Source: Bacteroidales bacterium (lineage in GTDB: Bacteria; Bacteroidota; Bacteroidia; Bacteroidales; TTA-H9). Taken from it: a stretch of 52,928 bases of DNA. The DNA lies in contig JAUSOY010000073.1 of NCBI GenBank assembly GCA_030656615.1, forward strand, positions 1-52,928, written 5' to 3'. The first letter of the stretch is position 1. Every line of letters begins with the position of its first letter. The translations under genes were made by a program, and so were the position numbers. The notes below the pieces were generated by a model. The model saw only the letters and a list, made by a program, of their open reading frames with translations, searched no databases and was not told the DNA's origin. Shown here piece by piece: positions 46,443 through 52,928 of this stretch.

Positions 46443-46733
46443 TTAGCTTGCAGATACAATGACACTTAGCTTTTCGAAAGCAGCATCGGCACCATTTAAT
46501 AGATCTTCGTAAACTTTTCTGAAATGAATTTTAACAAGAACGGAATTGTCTTTACCGTCAATATGTTTACAACGCGAGTACAGATCTTCTTTTAGATCAA
46601 TCATTTCTTCAATGATTGCTATAACTTCCTCATCTTTAACACCTTTATGAAGATGAAGATAATTCAGACAGTCTGAAACTACTTCACTTAATACGTATTC
46701 GATGTTCTTTTTGGTAGTTCTAACGCTAGGCAT
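46443..46733 (-). CDS. Small conserved-looking helical protein, function unknown
   Basis: 96 residues, soluble, mostly alpha-helical by composition (YVLSEVVSDCLNYLHLHKG; IAIIEEMIDLKEDLYSRC). There is no signal peptide and no recognised motif. It has its own -7 box (TATTTTTG on the minus strand, 46755-46748) and its own strong terminator, so it is an independent gene and not a shadow. The acidic/helical nature would suit a protein-protein role, but no function can be given. Confidence 0.72.
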   Translation of the reverse strand: MPSVRTTKKNIEYVLSEVVSDCLNYLHLHKGVKDEEVIAIIEEMIDLKEDLYSRCKHIDGKDNSVLVKIHFRKVYEDLLNGADAAFEKLSVIVSAS

Positions 46734-46747
46734 AAGTGGTTTTTTTA

Positions 46748-46755
46748 CAAAAATA
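46748..46755 (-). promoter_or_regulatory. -7 box before the 96-residue protein gene
   Basis: TATTTTTG on the minus strand fits TAnnTTTG and lies 14 bases before the ATG at 46733. Confidence 0.45.
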
Positions 46756-46901
46756 TGAAACTTTTAAATGAAATCAAAAATATGCATGATGTACAAACCG
46801 TTTTTAATACCCCTTTTGTACAAAGATATCTTTGAGGTTTATTATCCAGAATTTAGAACGAGTAAAAATACTCTTAAAAATTTCTGGAGATTCACCGAAT
46901 A

Positions 46902-46949
46902 AAGGGACTTTCTTTGGTTTGTCCACTCAGGATAAACCTCTCGTCCCTT
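46902..46949 (-). repeat. Nested hairpin downstream of tRNA-Leu
   Basis: Outer arms AAGGGAC (46902-46908) and GTCCCTT (46943-46949) enclose inner arms GGTTTGTCC (46916-46924) and GGATAAACC (46930-46938, one wobble) with a 5-base loop. On the minus strand it starts 12 bases after the tRNA 3' end, so it may terminate or process the tRNA transcript, though it lacks a T-run. Confidence 0.55.
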
Positions 46950-46961
46950 GTCTTAACTTCG

Positions 46962-47043
46962 TGCGGATGAAGGGACTCGAACCCCCACGTCTCTCGACAC
47001 CAGATCCTAAGTCTGGCGCGGCTACCAATTACGCCACATCCGC
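46962..47043 (-). tRNA. tRNA-Leu (anticodon UAG)
   Basis: Read on the minus strand: 82 bases. Acceptor stem GCGGATG pairs fully with CATCCGC; discriminator A; no encoded CCA. Anticodon stem CCAGA/TCTGG with loop CTTAGGA gives anticodon UAG (Leu). A long variable arm (TGTCGAGAGACGT region) marks a class II tRNA. T arm GGGGGTTCGAGTCCC is standard. Confidence 0.96.
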
Positions 47044-47191
47044 GAAAAACAGCGGCAAAGATAATCTTTTTCGGAATATAGGAGCAGATGTCTTACTTTT
47101 GTTTTGAAATATTTATCTATTTGACGGTAGCATTATTCAGGGTGATAAATATTTCCGGCAACACCATTATACCAGCTTTTGAACGCAAAAT

Positions 47192-47482
47192 ATGCGAATT
47201 AGATCTATTTTAAGTTTCCCTTTAATTGTTATAGTGAAGTTTTACCAATACGTAATTTCTCCGCTTAAACCACCGACATGCCGTCATATACCTACCTGCA
47301 GCCAATATGCCATGGATGCACTTAAAATGCATGGTTCTGTCAGGGGATCACAACTTGCAGTTAAGCGAATCGCACGCTGTCATCCCTGGGGAAGCAGTGG
47401 CTTTGATCCTGTGCCTAAAATTTTGGTAAAAAAACTCCACCTCGGGCATTATCCCAAAACTGACTTACTTAAACAAAAATAA
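47192..47482 (+). CDS. yidD: Membrane protein insertion efficiency factor YidD
   Basis: 96 residues of the DUF37/YidD family. Signature FYQYVISPLKPPTCRHIPTCSQYAMDAL (region about 18-45) with three conserved cysteines counting RCHPWG (about 62-67), then GFDPVPK. A short amphipathic/hydrophobic N-terminus (ILSFPLIVIVKF) associates with the inner membrane. It assists YidC-dependent insertion. It is normally found with rnpA/yidC but stands alone here, a frequent situation in Bacteroidota. Confidence 0.94.
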   Translation: MRIRSILSFPLIVIVKFYQYVISPLKPPTCRHIPTCSQYAMDALKMHGSVRGSQLAVKRIARCHPWGSSGFDPVPKILVKKLHLGHYPKTDLLKQK

Positions 47483-47521
47483 ATCAGAAATAAAAATCTG
47501 ATTTTAATTTTTATGATTGTT

Positions 47522-47767
47522 CTATTCCTTAGGAACAGATTCTTTAACAACCATGCGCTTGCCGTTTAACTCTTTGTCGTTGAGGTTTTTTATAGCTTCC
47601 TGACCTGATATTTCATCAGCCATCTCAACAAAACCAAAACATTTCGAATTCCCTGTTTCCCTGTCTATTACCACTTTTGCGGATTTAACTTCTCCATAGG
47701 CTGAAAATAATTTTTCAAGATCCGTGGAACTTGTTCTGGGGCTTAATTTAGCGACAAAAATTTTCAT
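47522..47767 (-). CDS. RRM-type RNA-binding protein
   Basis: 81 residues from the ATG at 47767; the longer frame from 47890 includes the promoter region and is rejected. A single RNA recognition motif with RNP2 KIFVAKL (2-8) and RNP1 KCFGFVEM (about 42-49), and the usual VVIDRETGNS loop. Single-domain RRM proteins of this size (Rbp-type) are common in Bacteroidota, which lack Hfq in many lineages, and are thought to act as global post-transcriptional regulators. Monocistronic with a leader of about 80 bases that begins with a hairpin. Confidence 0.9.
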   Translation of the reverse strand: MKIFVAKLSPRTSSTDLEKLFSAYGEVKSAKVVIDRETGNSKCFGFVEMADEISGQEAIKNLNDKELNGKRMVVKESVPKE

Positions 47768-48194
47768 AGTAATAATTTTAAAGTCAATCAGCCGGGTAGA
47801 TGTTTTATTGGTATATTTTAAAGATGCAGCAAACCGGTATCTGATTAAGATACAAATATATGTCATTAAACGAATAAAAAAACATATCAATGCATAATTT
47901 GTACGCTTTTTTATTTATCTAGATGTTTTACTATGTGAGCTTGTTTAATGTGCATTAAATCAATACTGTACGACCAATATACTCATTGTATTTCGGTCTA
48001 AATGAAAAAAAGTCACATTGTTTTATTATTTCAAAATTCATATCATTCTTGCGAATTTACTACTCTTAGTTTTTTTCTTTTATCCTTATCATTCAGTTCG
48101 TTATTGTGTTAATATCAGAAAATCAAGGAATTAAATTGGATACTGCACCTTTTTTGATTACTTTTGTTGATTGAATATAAAAGTACTACATAAT
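47768..48194. other. Intergenic region, 427 bp, with divergent promoters
   Basis: No gene supported. Minus strand: -7 box TATATTTG (47860-47853) for the RRM gene, with a perfect hairpin GTATCT-GATTA-AGATAC (47837-47853) at the expected transcript 5' end. Plus strand: a TTG-N20-TACTTTTG promoter (48136-48166) for the acetyltransferase gene. A 27-base imperfect hairpin (GACC...GGTC, 47972-47998) lies in the middle without a T-run. It could belong to a small RNA, but nothing else supports one. Confidence 0.45.
48136..48166 (+). promoter_or_regulatory. Promoter TTG-N20-TACTTTTG before the GNAT gene
   Basis: TTG at 48136-48138, 20-base spacer, TACTTTTG at 48159-48166, with the ATG at 48195. Both boxes and spacing fit the Bacteroidota consensus. 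Confidence 0.6.
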
Positions 48195-48635
48195 ATGGAA
48201 ATTACATTATTTGACTCGAATAGTCTTCCTACAGAAGCAAAAAAAACCGAAATAACAACTTTCTTATTTAATCAGCTTGAACAGTATGGCGACCCGTACG
48301 ATCATATTCTTATGGCGATTGATTATTCGCTCGACTCTAATGAATTCAAAGGTGGATTTGTATTAGAAGGCCGTCATGAAGGCGAAATTGTTGGAGTGGT
48401 TGTTGTCAATAATACTGGAATGATGGATTATATTCCCGAAAATATCCTGGTATACATCGCCACCCACGAAAAAATCAGGGGGAAAGGATTTGGCAAATTA
48501 TTAATGAAAAAAGCCATTGAATCTGCCAAAGGCAATATTGCCCTTCACGTAGAGCCGGATAATCCTGCTGCACATCTGTACCGTAAACTTGGTTTTACAA
48601 GTAAATATCTCGAAATGCGTTTATTAAAGGCATAG
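48195..48635 (+). CDS. GNAT-family N-acetyltransferase
   Basis: 146 residues from the ATG at 48195. Core GNAT fold with the acetyl-CoA-binding loop THEKIRGKGFGKLLMKKAIE (about 88-107, the R/Q-x-x-G-x-G/A motif) and the closing ALHVEPDNPAAHLYRKLGF segment (about 114-132). The acceptor is not known; the ENILVYIATHEKIRG context is like small-molecule or protein acetyltransferases. It precedes the PLP racemase gene by 19 bases, so the two are likely cotranscribed and may act on related amino acids or amines. Confidence 0.9.
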   Translation: MEITLFDSNSLPTEAKKTEITTFLFNQLEQYGDPYDHILMAIDYSLDSNEFKGGFVLEGRHEGEIVGVVVVNNTGMMDYIPENILVYIATHEKIRGKGFGKLLMKKAIESAKGNIALHVEPDNPAAHLYRKLGFTSKYLEMRLLKA

Positions 48636-48654
48636 ATATTTAAAAGAAAAACAC

Positions 48655-49728
48655 ATGGCTTACATAGAAATGCACAGGGGCAAATTACGCCACAATTTCG
48701 TTTTTTTAGATAGTCTGTTGACTAGAAATAATATAACTTGGGCCGTTGTCACAAAAATGCTTTGTGGAAATAAGCCATTTATTCAGGAAGTGATTTCTTT
48801 GGGATTCAGGCAGGTTTGTGATTCTAGAGTTTCTAATCTTAAAGCTGTTAAGCAGCTGGATCCAAGTGTGGAAACTATTTATATTAAACCTCCTGCTCAA
48901 AAAGCCTTAAAAGGGGTTGTTCAGTATGCCGATATCAGTTTTAATACAGATTTTGAAACGATACAGCTTCTTTCTGAGGAAGCGAAACGGCAAAATAAAT
49001 TGCATAAAATTATCATCATGCTCGAATTGGGCGAATTGCGCGAAGGCGTGATGCGTGATGAGTTTGTCGATTTCTATGAAAAAGTATTTAAGTTGCCTGC
49101 CATTAGCGTAGTAGGAATCGGTGCTAATCTTAATTGTTTGAACGGAATACTTCCAAATGAAGATAAACTCATTCAGTTGAGTTTATACAAACAGTTGATA
49201 GAAGCTCGTTTTAACAGAAAACTTCCTTTTGTTTCTGGTGGTTCATCAGTTACAATACCCATGTTGATTGAAAATAGAGTTCCAATAGGGGTGAATCATT
49301 TCCGAATAGGAGAAGCCTTGTTTTTCGCCAAGGATTTATTTACCCTTGGAAAAATAGAAGGAATGGAAACCGATGTTTTCAAGGTTTATGCTCAAATAAT
49401 TGAACTCTATGAAAAGCCCATGGTTCCGGATGGTGAACAGAGCGTTAATGTTAGTGGTGATAAACCATTGATGAATAAAGAAGATATCGGAAAAACATCT
49501 TTCCGGGCTATTATTGATTTAGGATTATTGGATGTGGATGCAAATCATATTCATAGTTATGATAAAGACATTATACTTGCCGGTGCTAGTTCTGATATGA
49601 TGGTTCTTGACTTAGGTGAAAACCCTGGAAATTATAAGGTTGGCGATATGATGCCCTTGAAACCTGACTACATGGGTGTATTGAAAATTATGAATTCTTT
49701 TTATATCGAAAAGCGAATCGTTGATTAA
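48655..49728 (+). CDS. Alanine/ornithine racemase family PLP enzyme
   Basis: 357 residues of fold-type III PLP racemase (YhfX/Orr-like alanine racemase N-terminal domain). The PLP lysine is Lys34 in WAVVTKMLCGN. The barrel continues with IYIKPPAQKA, MLELGELREGV, GIGANLNC and the phosphate-binding FVSGGSSVTIP (about 200-210); GVNHFRIGEALFF follows. The C-terminal part is a beta domain. It probably interconverts L and D forms of an amino acid such as ornithine. Substrate choice cannot be fixed from sequence. Follows the GNAT gene. Confidence 0.88.
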   Translation: MAYIEMHRGKLRHNFVFLDSLLTRNNITWAVVTKMLCGNKPFIQEVISLGFRQVCDSRVSNLKAVKQLDPSVETIYIKPPAQKALKGVVQYADISFNTDFETIQLLSEEAKRQNKLHKIIIMLELGELREGVMRDEFVDFYEKVFKLPAISVVGIGANLNCLNGILPNEDKLIQLSLYKQLIEARFNRKLPFVSGGSSVTIPMLIENRVPIGVNHFRIGEALFFAKDLFTLGKIEGMETDVFKVYAQIIELYEKPMVPDGEQSVNVSGDKPLMNKEDIGKTSFRAIIDLGLLDVDANHIHSYDKDIILAGASSDMMVLDLGENPGNYKVGDMMPLKPDYMGVLKIMNSFYIEKRIVD

Positions 49729-49815
49729 TAATTAAGAGATCAATTATTCTAATTATCAAGATGTTTTGACATTTTTTGATGCAGAGTTTTCTTCTTTATT
49801 GTTTTATATTAGATT

Positions 49816-49855
49816 CGTAAAAAAAACGCATCCGTTTTACGGTTCATTTGAACCG
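49816..49855. terminator. Paired palindromes in the convergent region after the racemase gene
   Basis: AAAACG-CATC-CGTTTT (49823-49838), inside wider arms CGTAAAA/TTTTACG, is followed on the minus strand by a T-run, and so could end the flavodoxin operon about 100 bases past its stop. A second perfect palindrome, CGGTTCA-TT-TGAACCG (49840-49855), abuts it. Either could serve the plus-strand racemase gene. Confidence 0.45.
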
Positions 49856-49934
49856 GTATTCTTACAGGTTTGGCACCAATTGCATCAGCCTTTGTATGAA
49901 ATATAGTGAAATAGCAAAATCGTTTGAGTCCTGC

Positions 49935-50411
49935 TTAATTCTTGAAATCATGAATGAATTTTTCGATCTCCTCAGTTTTGATTTTTGATTTGCTTTCTGT
50001 AATTCCCGATACTTTTTTCACAATTAGGCGCTCAAAAAAATTCATTTTCTCCATTTTGAATTCTCCGCCAAGGATTGCCATCGCGGAAGCATGTTTTCTG
50101 AGAATATCTGGAAAAGCTGTTTCAAACTGTATGAGTTCTCTATTTGGATCCATACAGCAGATGTAAAGTCCTAATTTTTTTTGCAAGAGCGTCAGGGTGT
50201 TTTTTGAAATGAATTTTTTCATTTTTCCCGATATGTTTCCTGCATGAATCGACGAACCAAGAATAACATGATCATAATTATCCGTATTAATTTTTGTTTG
50301 CTTTTTAAGATTGATAATTTGGCAGTTTTCGCTTCCTAATTTTTCGGCAATGGTCTGAGCAATGCTTTCTGTTGTGCCATGCCAGCTCGTGTAAATAATC
50401 GCGGTTTTCAT
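49935..50411 (-). CDS. Flavodoxin-domain protein (HemG-like)
   Basis: 158 residues. FMN-binding loop IIYTSWHGTTESIAQTIA (about 4-21) and the second loop GSSIHAGNISGKMKKFI (about 52-68) follow the pattern of the menaquinone-dependent protoporphyrinogen IX dehydrogenase HemG/flavodoxin_5 family; CCMDPN near 104 is also typical. It could oxidise protoporphyrinogen for heme, or be a general electron carrier. No heme genes are next to it, so the specific role is open. It follows a lipoprotein gene by 14 bases on the minus strand. Confidence 0.82.
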   Translation of the reverse strand: MKTAIIYTSWHGTTESIAQTIAEKLGSENCQIINLKKQTKINTDNYDHVILGSSIHAGNISGKMKKFISKNTLTLLQKKLGLYICCMDPNRELIQFETAFPDILRKHASAMAILGGEFKMEKMNFFERLIVKKVSGITESKSKIKTEEIEKFIHDFKN

Positions 50412-50425
50412 TGTTGGGTCTTTTG

Positions 50426-51112
50426 TTAATTTGATTTAATACAAAAGGAAAATATAATGCCCGCTTTTAAATAAGATGAACCGGGCGTTTGAATATTCTG
50501 TGGATTATAATAGTCAGTATAAATGCGGCTACCCCGATATCCTTCGATATATAATCCCAGGGCTGAACCATTTTGGAAACGAAATGGAAAGGAGATCACA
50601 CCAAGATTGATTCCACCTGATATTGGTTTGGTCTCAAATTCTGGCAAATTTGCAGCATGGTCATAAATGTGAACGCGATTGTACTGCAATAATGCACCGA
50701 TTTTAAATTGCAAGTATCCACCATCTCTTTTATTTCCTCCTACCACCATGATGTATGATAGAGGCAACATCCACTGATTTAATGTAATATTTCGCTGTCC
50801 GATAAATCCATTGGTATTATCATTAAACGTTATTACCTGATGGTTTGCCATGAATTCAATACCTGATTGTATAGCATTGCTATTTAGCGGTATTACAAGC
50901 TGGGCACCAGAATGCAAGCCAATTTTTGTGGCTCCGCTTACGGCATCTATTCCAAGGCCGGGAATAAGACCAAGATCCGTATTTTCTGTAATTCCACCGC
51001 TATTTGCCCCCGCATTAATTCTGTATTGGATATGTCGGTTTCCGTGTTGAAGAGGCGAGCAGCCTGATAGCAATAAAAAAATTAGAAATATTACTATTAA
51101 AGGATATTTCAT
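50426..51112 (-). CDS. Beta-rich lipoprotein of unknown function
   Basis: 228 residues with a lipoprotein signal (MKYPLIVIFLIFLLL, cleavage at LSGC; Cys 18). The mature part is Gly-rich with alternating hydrophobic strands (GLHSGAQLVIPLN, GGYLQFKIGALLQYN, SSYLKAGIIFSFCIK), as in small outer-membrane beta-barrel proteins. No named family recognised. It is just upstream of the flavodoxin gene with a 14-base gap, so cotranscribed. The AraC-type regulator gene lies 94 bases upstream on the same strand. Confidence 0.75.
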   Translation of the reverse strand: MKYPLIVIFLIFLLLSGCSPLQHGNRHIQYRINAGANSGGITENTDLGLIPGLGIDAVSGATKIGLHSGAQLVIPLNSNAIQSGIEFMANHQVITFNDNTNGFIGQRNITLNQWMLPLSYIMVVGGNKRDGGYLQFKIGALLQYNRVHIYDHAANLPEFETKPISGGINLGVISFPFRFQNGSALGLYIEGYRGSRIYTDYYNPQNIQTPGSSYLKAGIIFSFCIKSN

Positions 51113-51206
51113 TTTGACAAAATTTTTATTGCAAAGGAATCAGATTCCATGGTAAGTGGAGTCTCATCAAGGCAAAAATAAGTCTCAATAAAACCTTAGA
51201 TAAGGA

Positions 51207-52337
51207 TTACTTTGATGATACTTTCTTTACAAACTGAGTGGGAGTGAGGCCAGTGCTGTTTTTAAACTGGCGGTTGAATGTTGCTTTCGAATTAAATCCG
51301 CAATCCCAGGCAATACCAATAATCGTATGCTTTTTTAGATCAGCTTTTTTTACAAGAACTTTAAATTCCTGAATACGGTAATGGTTAATGAAATCAAAGA
51401 AATTCATATTTAACTGAGTATTTAATATGTTCGACAAATTATCTGCATTCATATTTAATAATCGGCTAAGCGATGTTAAGTTAATGCTTGGTTCAAGAAA
51501 CGGTTTGTTTTCATCCATAAAGGCGAGGAGCCTTTTTACCTCATTCGTGTATGCTCTGTTTAAATCCTCAGGTATATTCTCATTCGAATCCTTATCAGAT
51601 ACTTTTTCATTTGGATAATTTACAAAAACCTTTCCTTGTCGCAAACCAAAAAAACCCAGAAAGAATATATACAATGCAGCTATTGAAAAACCAACTATTT
51701 GCATACTTCCATAAGGTAAAAGTTGAATAGAATAATCCGTAAGATATATTGCACTGATGCTCGCGTAACAAATTATCGAACAAATAAGCAGTGATTTAAG
51801 CCAGGACAAATCAAGTTTTTGTGTTTCGGCATAAATGTGTTTAATGTTTTTTTGATGATTTCGAATCATAAAAATGCCCCAAATCAAATATGCCTGGGTT
51901 GAGATGGCGATGCATAACATCACAACAGGATATGCCCACATTTTTTTAAAACTTTCAGTGATTTCTAAGTCTATTTTCACATCAACGGGCAATAGATAAA
52001 CCTGTTTAACCAGAATTAACAATACTCCTGTAAAAGGAAGTAGATGGAGCAAGTGAAACCTCCTGAACGTAAAGTTTGGTTTGGTAAGTGAATATATATA
52101 GAACCACAGAACCGGCCCGTGTAAAAGGATTAATGGAGTTGATGCACTGATAAGAAAAGGAAACGGATAGGCATGTTGGCGATTATAAATTTCTCCTATG
52201 CTTAATAATAATGTTAATCCGATGAGTGCTAAATAACCAATAAGAAATTTATCGTGAAGTTCCTTATTCTTTTTCGATACAAGAAGAAGTAATAATAAAA
52301 GTGTTTCGAGAATGCCAGCCGCCAGAATGAATTCCAT
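51207..52337 (-). CDS. Membrane-anchored AraC-family transcriptional regulator
   Basis: 376 residues from the ATG at 52337 (a TTG at 52364 is the alternative). Seven hydrophobic segments fill about residues 5-245, a membrane sensor region. The C-terminal AraC DNA-binding domain (about 280-376) has two helix-turn-helix units: LSRLLNMNADNLSNILN and IIGIAWDCGFNSKATFNRQF, ending in TPTQFVKK. Membrane-bound AraC regulators of this layout are common in Bacteroidota; the signal is unknown. The adjacent lipoprotein-flavodoxin pair is a possible target. Confidence 0.88.
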   Translation of the reverse strand: MEFILAAGILETLLLLLLLVSKKNKELHDKFLIGYLALIGLTLLLSIGEIYNRQHAYPFPFLISASTPLILLHGPVLWFYIYSLTKPNFTFRRFHLLHLLPFTGVLLILVKQVYLLPVDVKIDLEITESFKKMWAYPVVMLCIAISTQAYLIWGIFMIRNHQKNIKHIYAETQKLDLSWLKSLLICSIICYASISAIYLTDYSIQLLPYGSMQIVGFSIAALYIFFLGFFGLRQGKVFVNYPNEKVSDKDSNENIPEDLNRAYTNEVKRLLAFMDENKPFLEPSINLTSLSRLLNMNADNLSNILNTQLNMNFFDFINHYRIQEFKVLVKKADLKKHTIIGIAWDCGFNSKATFNRQFKNSTGLTPTQFVKKVSSK

Positions 52338-52410
52338 ATTGGATATTATTTTTGAAGATTTCAAAGGTAAAACAAACCCTGAAAAGTAGAAATGATGTTT
52401 TTTAAAATAA

Positions 52411-52440
52411 AAAAACCGGCTCTTTATGGGAGCCGGTTTT
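52411..52440 (-). terminator. Terminator after the T9SS type B protein gene
   Basis: Stem AAAAACCGGCTC / GAGCCGGTTTT with a 7-base loop, ending in T's on the minus strand. It lies just after the stop of the right-edge gene and before the AraC-type gene. Confidence 0.85.
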
Positions 52441-52447
52441 AATGGTT

Positions 52448-52928
52448 TTATTTAACAAGTGTTACCACACCAGTTTGGGTTTTTTCAATACCCGGCGAAT
52501 TATCGCCCTTTCCGCGGTAAACAACTTTCCAAATATATACGCCTGCTGGACAAATCTTTCCGTTTATATCTCGTCCATCCCAACCATTGGTTACATCATC
52601 GGTTTGGAACATCAACGCTCCTGAGCGTGAGAAGATATATAACTGGAAGGATATTGTTTCATCAGAGGTACGCGCGCGGAAGGTTTCATTCAGTCCGTCG
52701 TTATTTGGAGTGAAGGCAGCAGGGAACCAGATATAGCCTTCGCAAAGCTGAATCTGAATAGTATCAGTCACCATACATCCATCATTGCGAACAGTTACCC
52801 AGTACGTACCATTTTCTTCCACTTTACGATATCGGCGTTGTGAGCCATCTTCCCATTCATAATTTTCGGAACCTGTTCCTTTACCTGCGTCCAGAGTAAT
52901 GGGTTCGCATGTGAAGAGATAGAGGTCT
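52448..52928 (-). CDS. T9SS type B (gliding-motility type) sorting-domain protein, C-terminal part
   Basis: Partial gene. The frame stays open to the right edge (about 160 codons), so a GTG at 52822 is not the true start. The visible end carries part of an Ig-like/SprB-type repeat (CEPITLDAGKG, YEWEDGS, NGTYWVTVRNDGC) and then the type B sorting domain CHU_C: WFPAAFTPNNDGLNETF, LYIFSRSGALMFQT, NGWDGRDINGKICPAGVYIWKVVY. This signal directs export through the type IX system. These proteins are usually large surface adhesins; the rest lies outside the window. Confidence 0.9.
   Translation of the reverse strand, partial: DLYLFTCEPITLDAGKGTGSENYEWEDGSQRRYRKVEENGTYWVTVRNDGCMVTDTIQIQLCEGYIWFPAAFTPNNDGLNETFRARTSDETISFQLYIFSRSGALMFQTDDVTNGWDGRDINGKICPAGVYIWKVVYRGKGDNSPGIEKTQTGVVTLVK

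Noticed and set aside
46832-47107. Plus-strand open frame of 91 codons over the tRNA-Leu gene
   Set aside because: It is the antisense of the tRNA (RMKGLEPPRLSTPD-type translation), a well-known false gene call.

Overview
The window reads as chromosomal DNA of a member of the Bacteroidota (probably Bacteroidales or a related order; the order cannot be fixed from sequence alone). Several independent signs agree: two type IX secretion sorting domains (3457-4899 and the right edge), a TonB-dependent receptor with an N-terminal carboxypeptidase-regulatory domain, DUF4249 and DUF4294 proteins, CCDC81-type HU domains fused to SPOR, an IF-2 with a very long charged N-terminus, no consistent Shine-Dalgarno sequences, and repeated TAnnTTTG (-7) promoter boxes, the Bacteroidota primary-sigma signature. 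No insertion sequence, phage, CRISPR array or rRNA was seen. Most genes are housekeeping.

Layout. 1-1138: a broken, AT-rich gene fragment with one membrane helix, followed by a gene-free stretch. 1529-4899: a LytS-type sensor kinase and LytTR response regulator, then a T9SS-exported protein; an exact 11-bp direct repeat with 20-bp period lies between regulator and cargo and matches the LytTR-box consensus at 8 of 9 positions in each copy. 5178-11475: a tightly coupled four-gene surface cassette (unknown exported protein, STN-containing TonB receptor, DUF4249 lipoprotein, MG2-like protein with a detached plug-like segment). 11590-14516: kdsB, an HU-TM-SPOR protein, trmB and an alkyltransferase-like protein without the active cysteine. 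14603-25859: M49-like peptidase, Nfu scaffold, thioredoxin-like lipoprotein, panC-panD-flippase-rfaE2-radA, bifunctional (p)ppGpp enzyme, Fur-family regulator, purA.

25922-34541 is mainly minus strand: glutaryl-CoA dehydrogenase, hemolysin III family protein, a plus-strand serpin lipoprotein, and the rimP-nusA-infB operon with a structured leader. 34809-42113: a sigma-54 type regulator lacking an HTH, pcm, then a surface-polysaccharide group (Gfo/Idh/MocA oxidoreductase, lipoprotein, sugar transferase), a DUF4294 protein and 6-phosphofructokinase. 42154-46310 (minus): tig-clpP-clpX plus a methyltransferase. 46443-49728: a small unknown protein, tRNA-Leu(UAG), yidD, an RRM protein, a GNAT acetyltransferase and a PLP racemase. 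49935-52928 (minus): flavodoxin, beta-rich lipoprotein, membrane AraC regulator, and the C-terminus of a T9SS type B (gliding-motility type) protein that runs off the window.

The best leads for something new are the LytS/LytTR circuit with its built-in operator next to a T9SS cargo gene, and the four-gene TonB cassette. The other observations are smaller regulatory or residue-level oddities. Nothing here is demonstrably a new defence or mobile system. Start codons were moved inward from the longest reading frame where a signal peptide, family alignment or promoter position favoured it.
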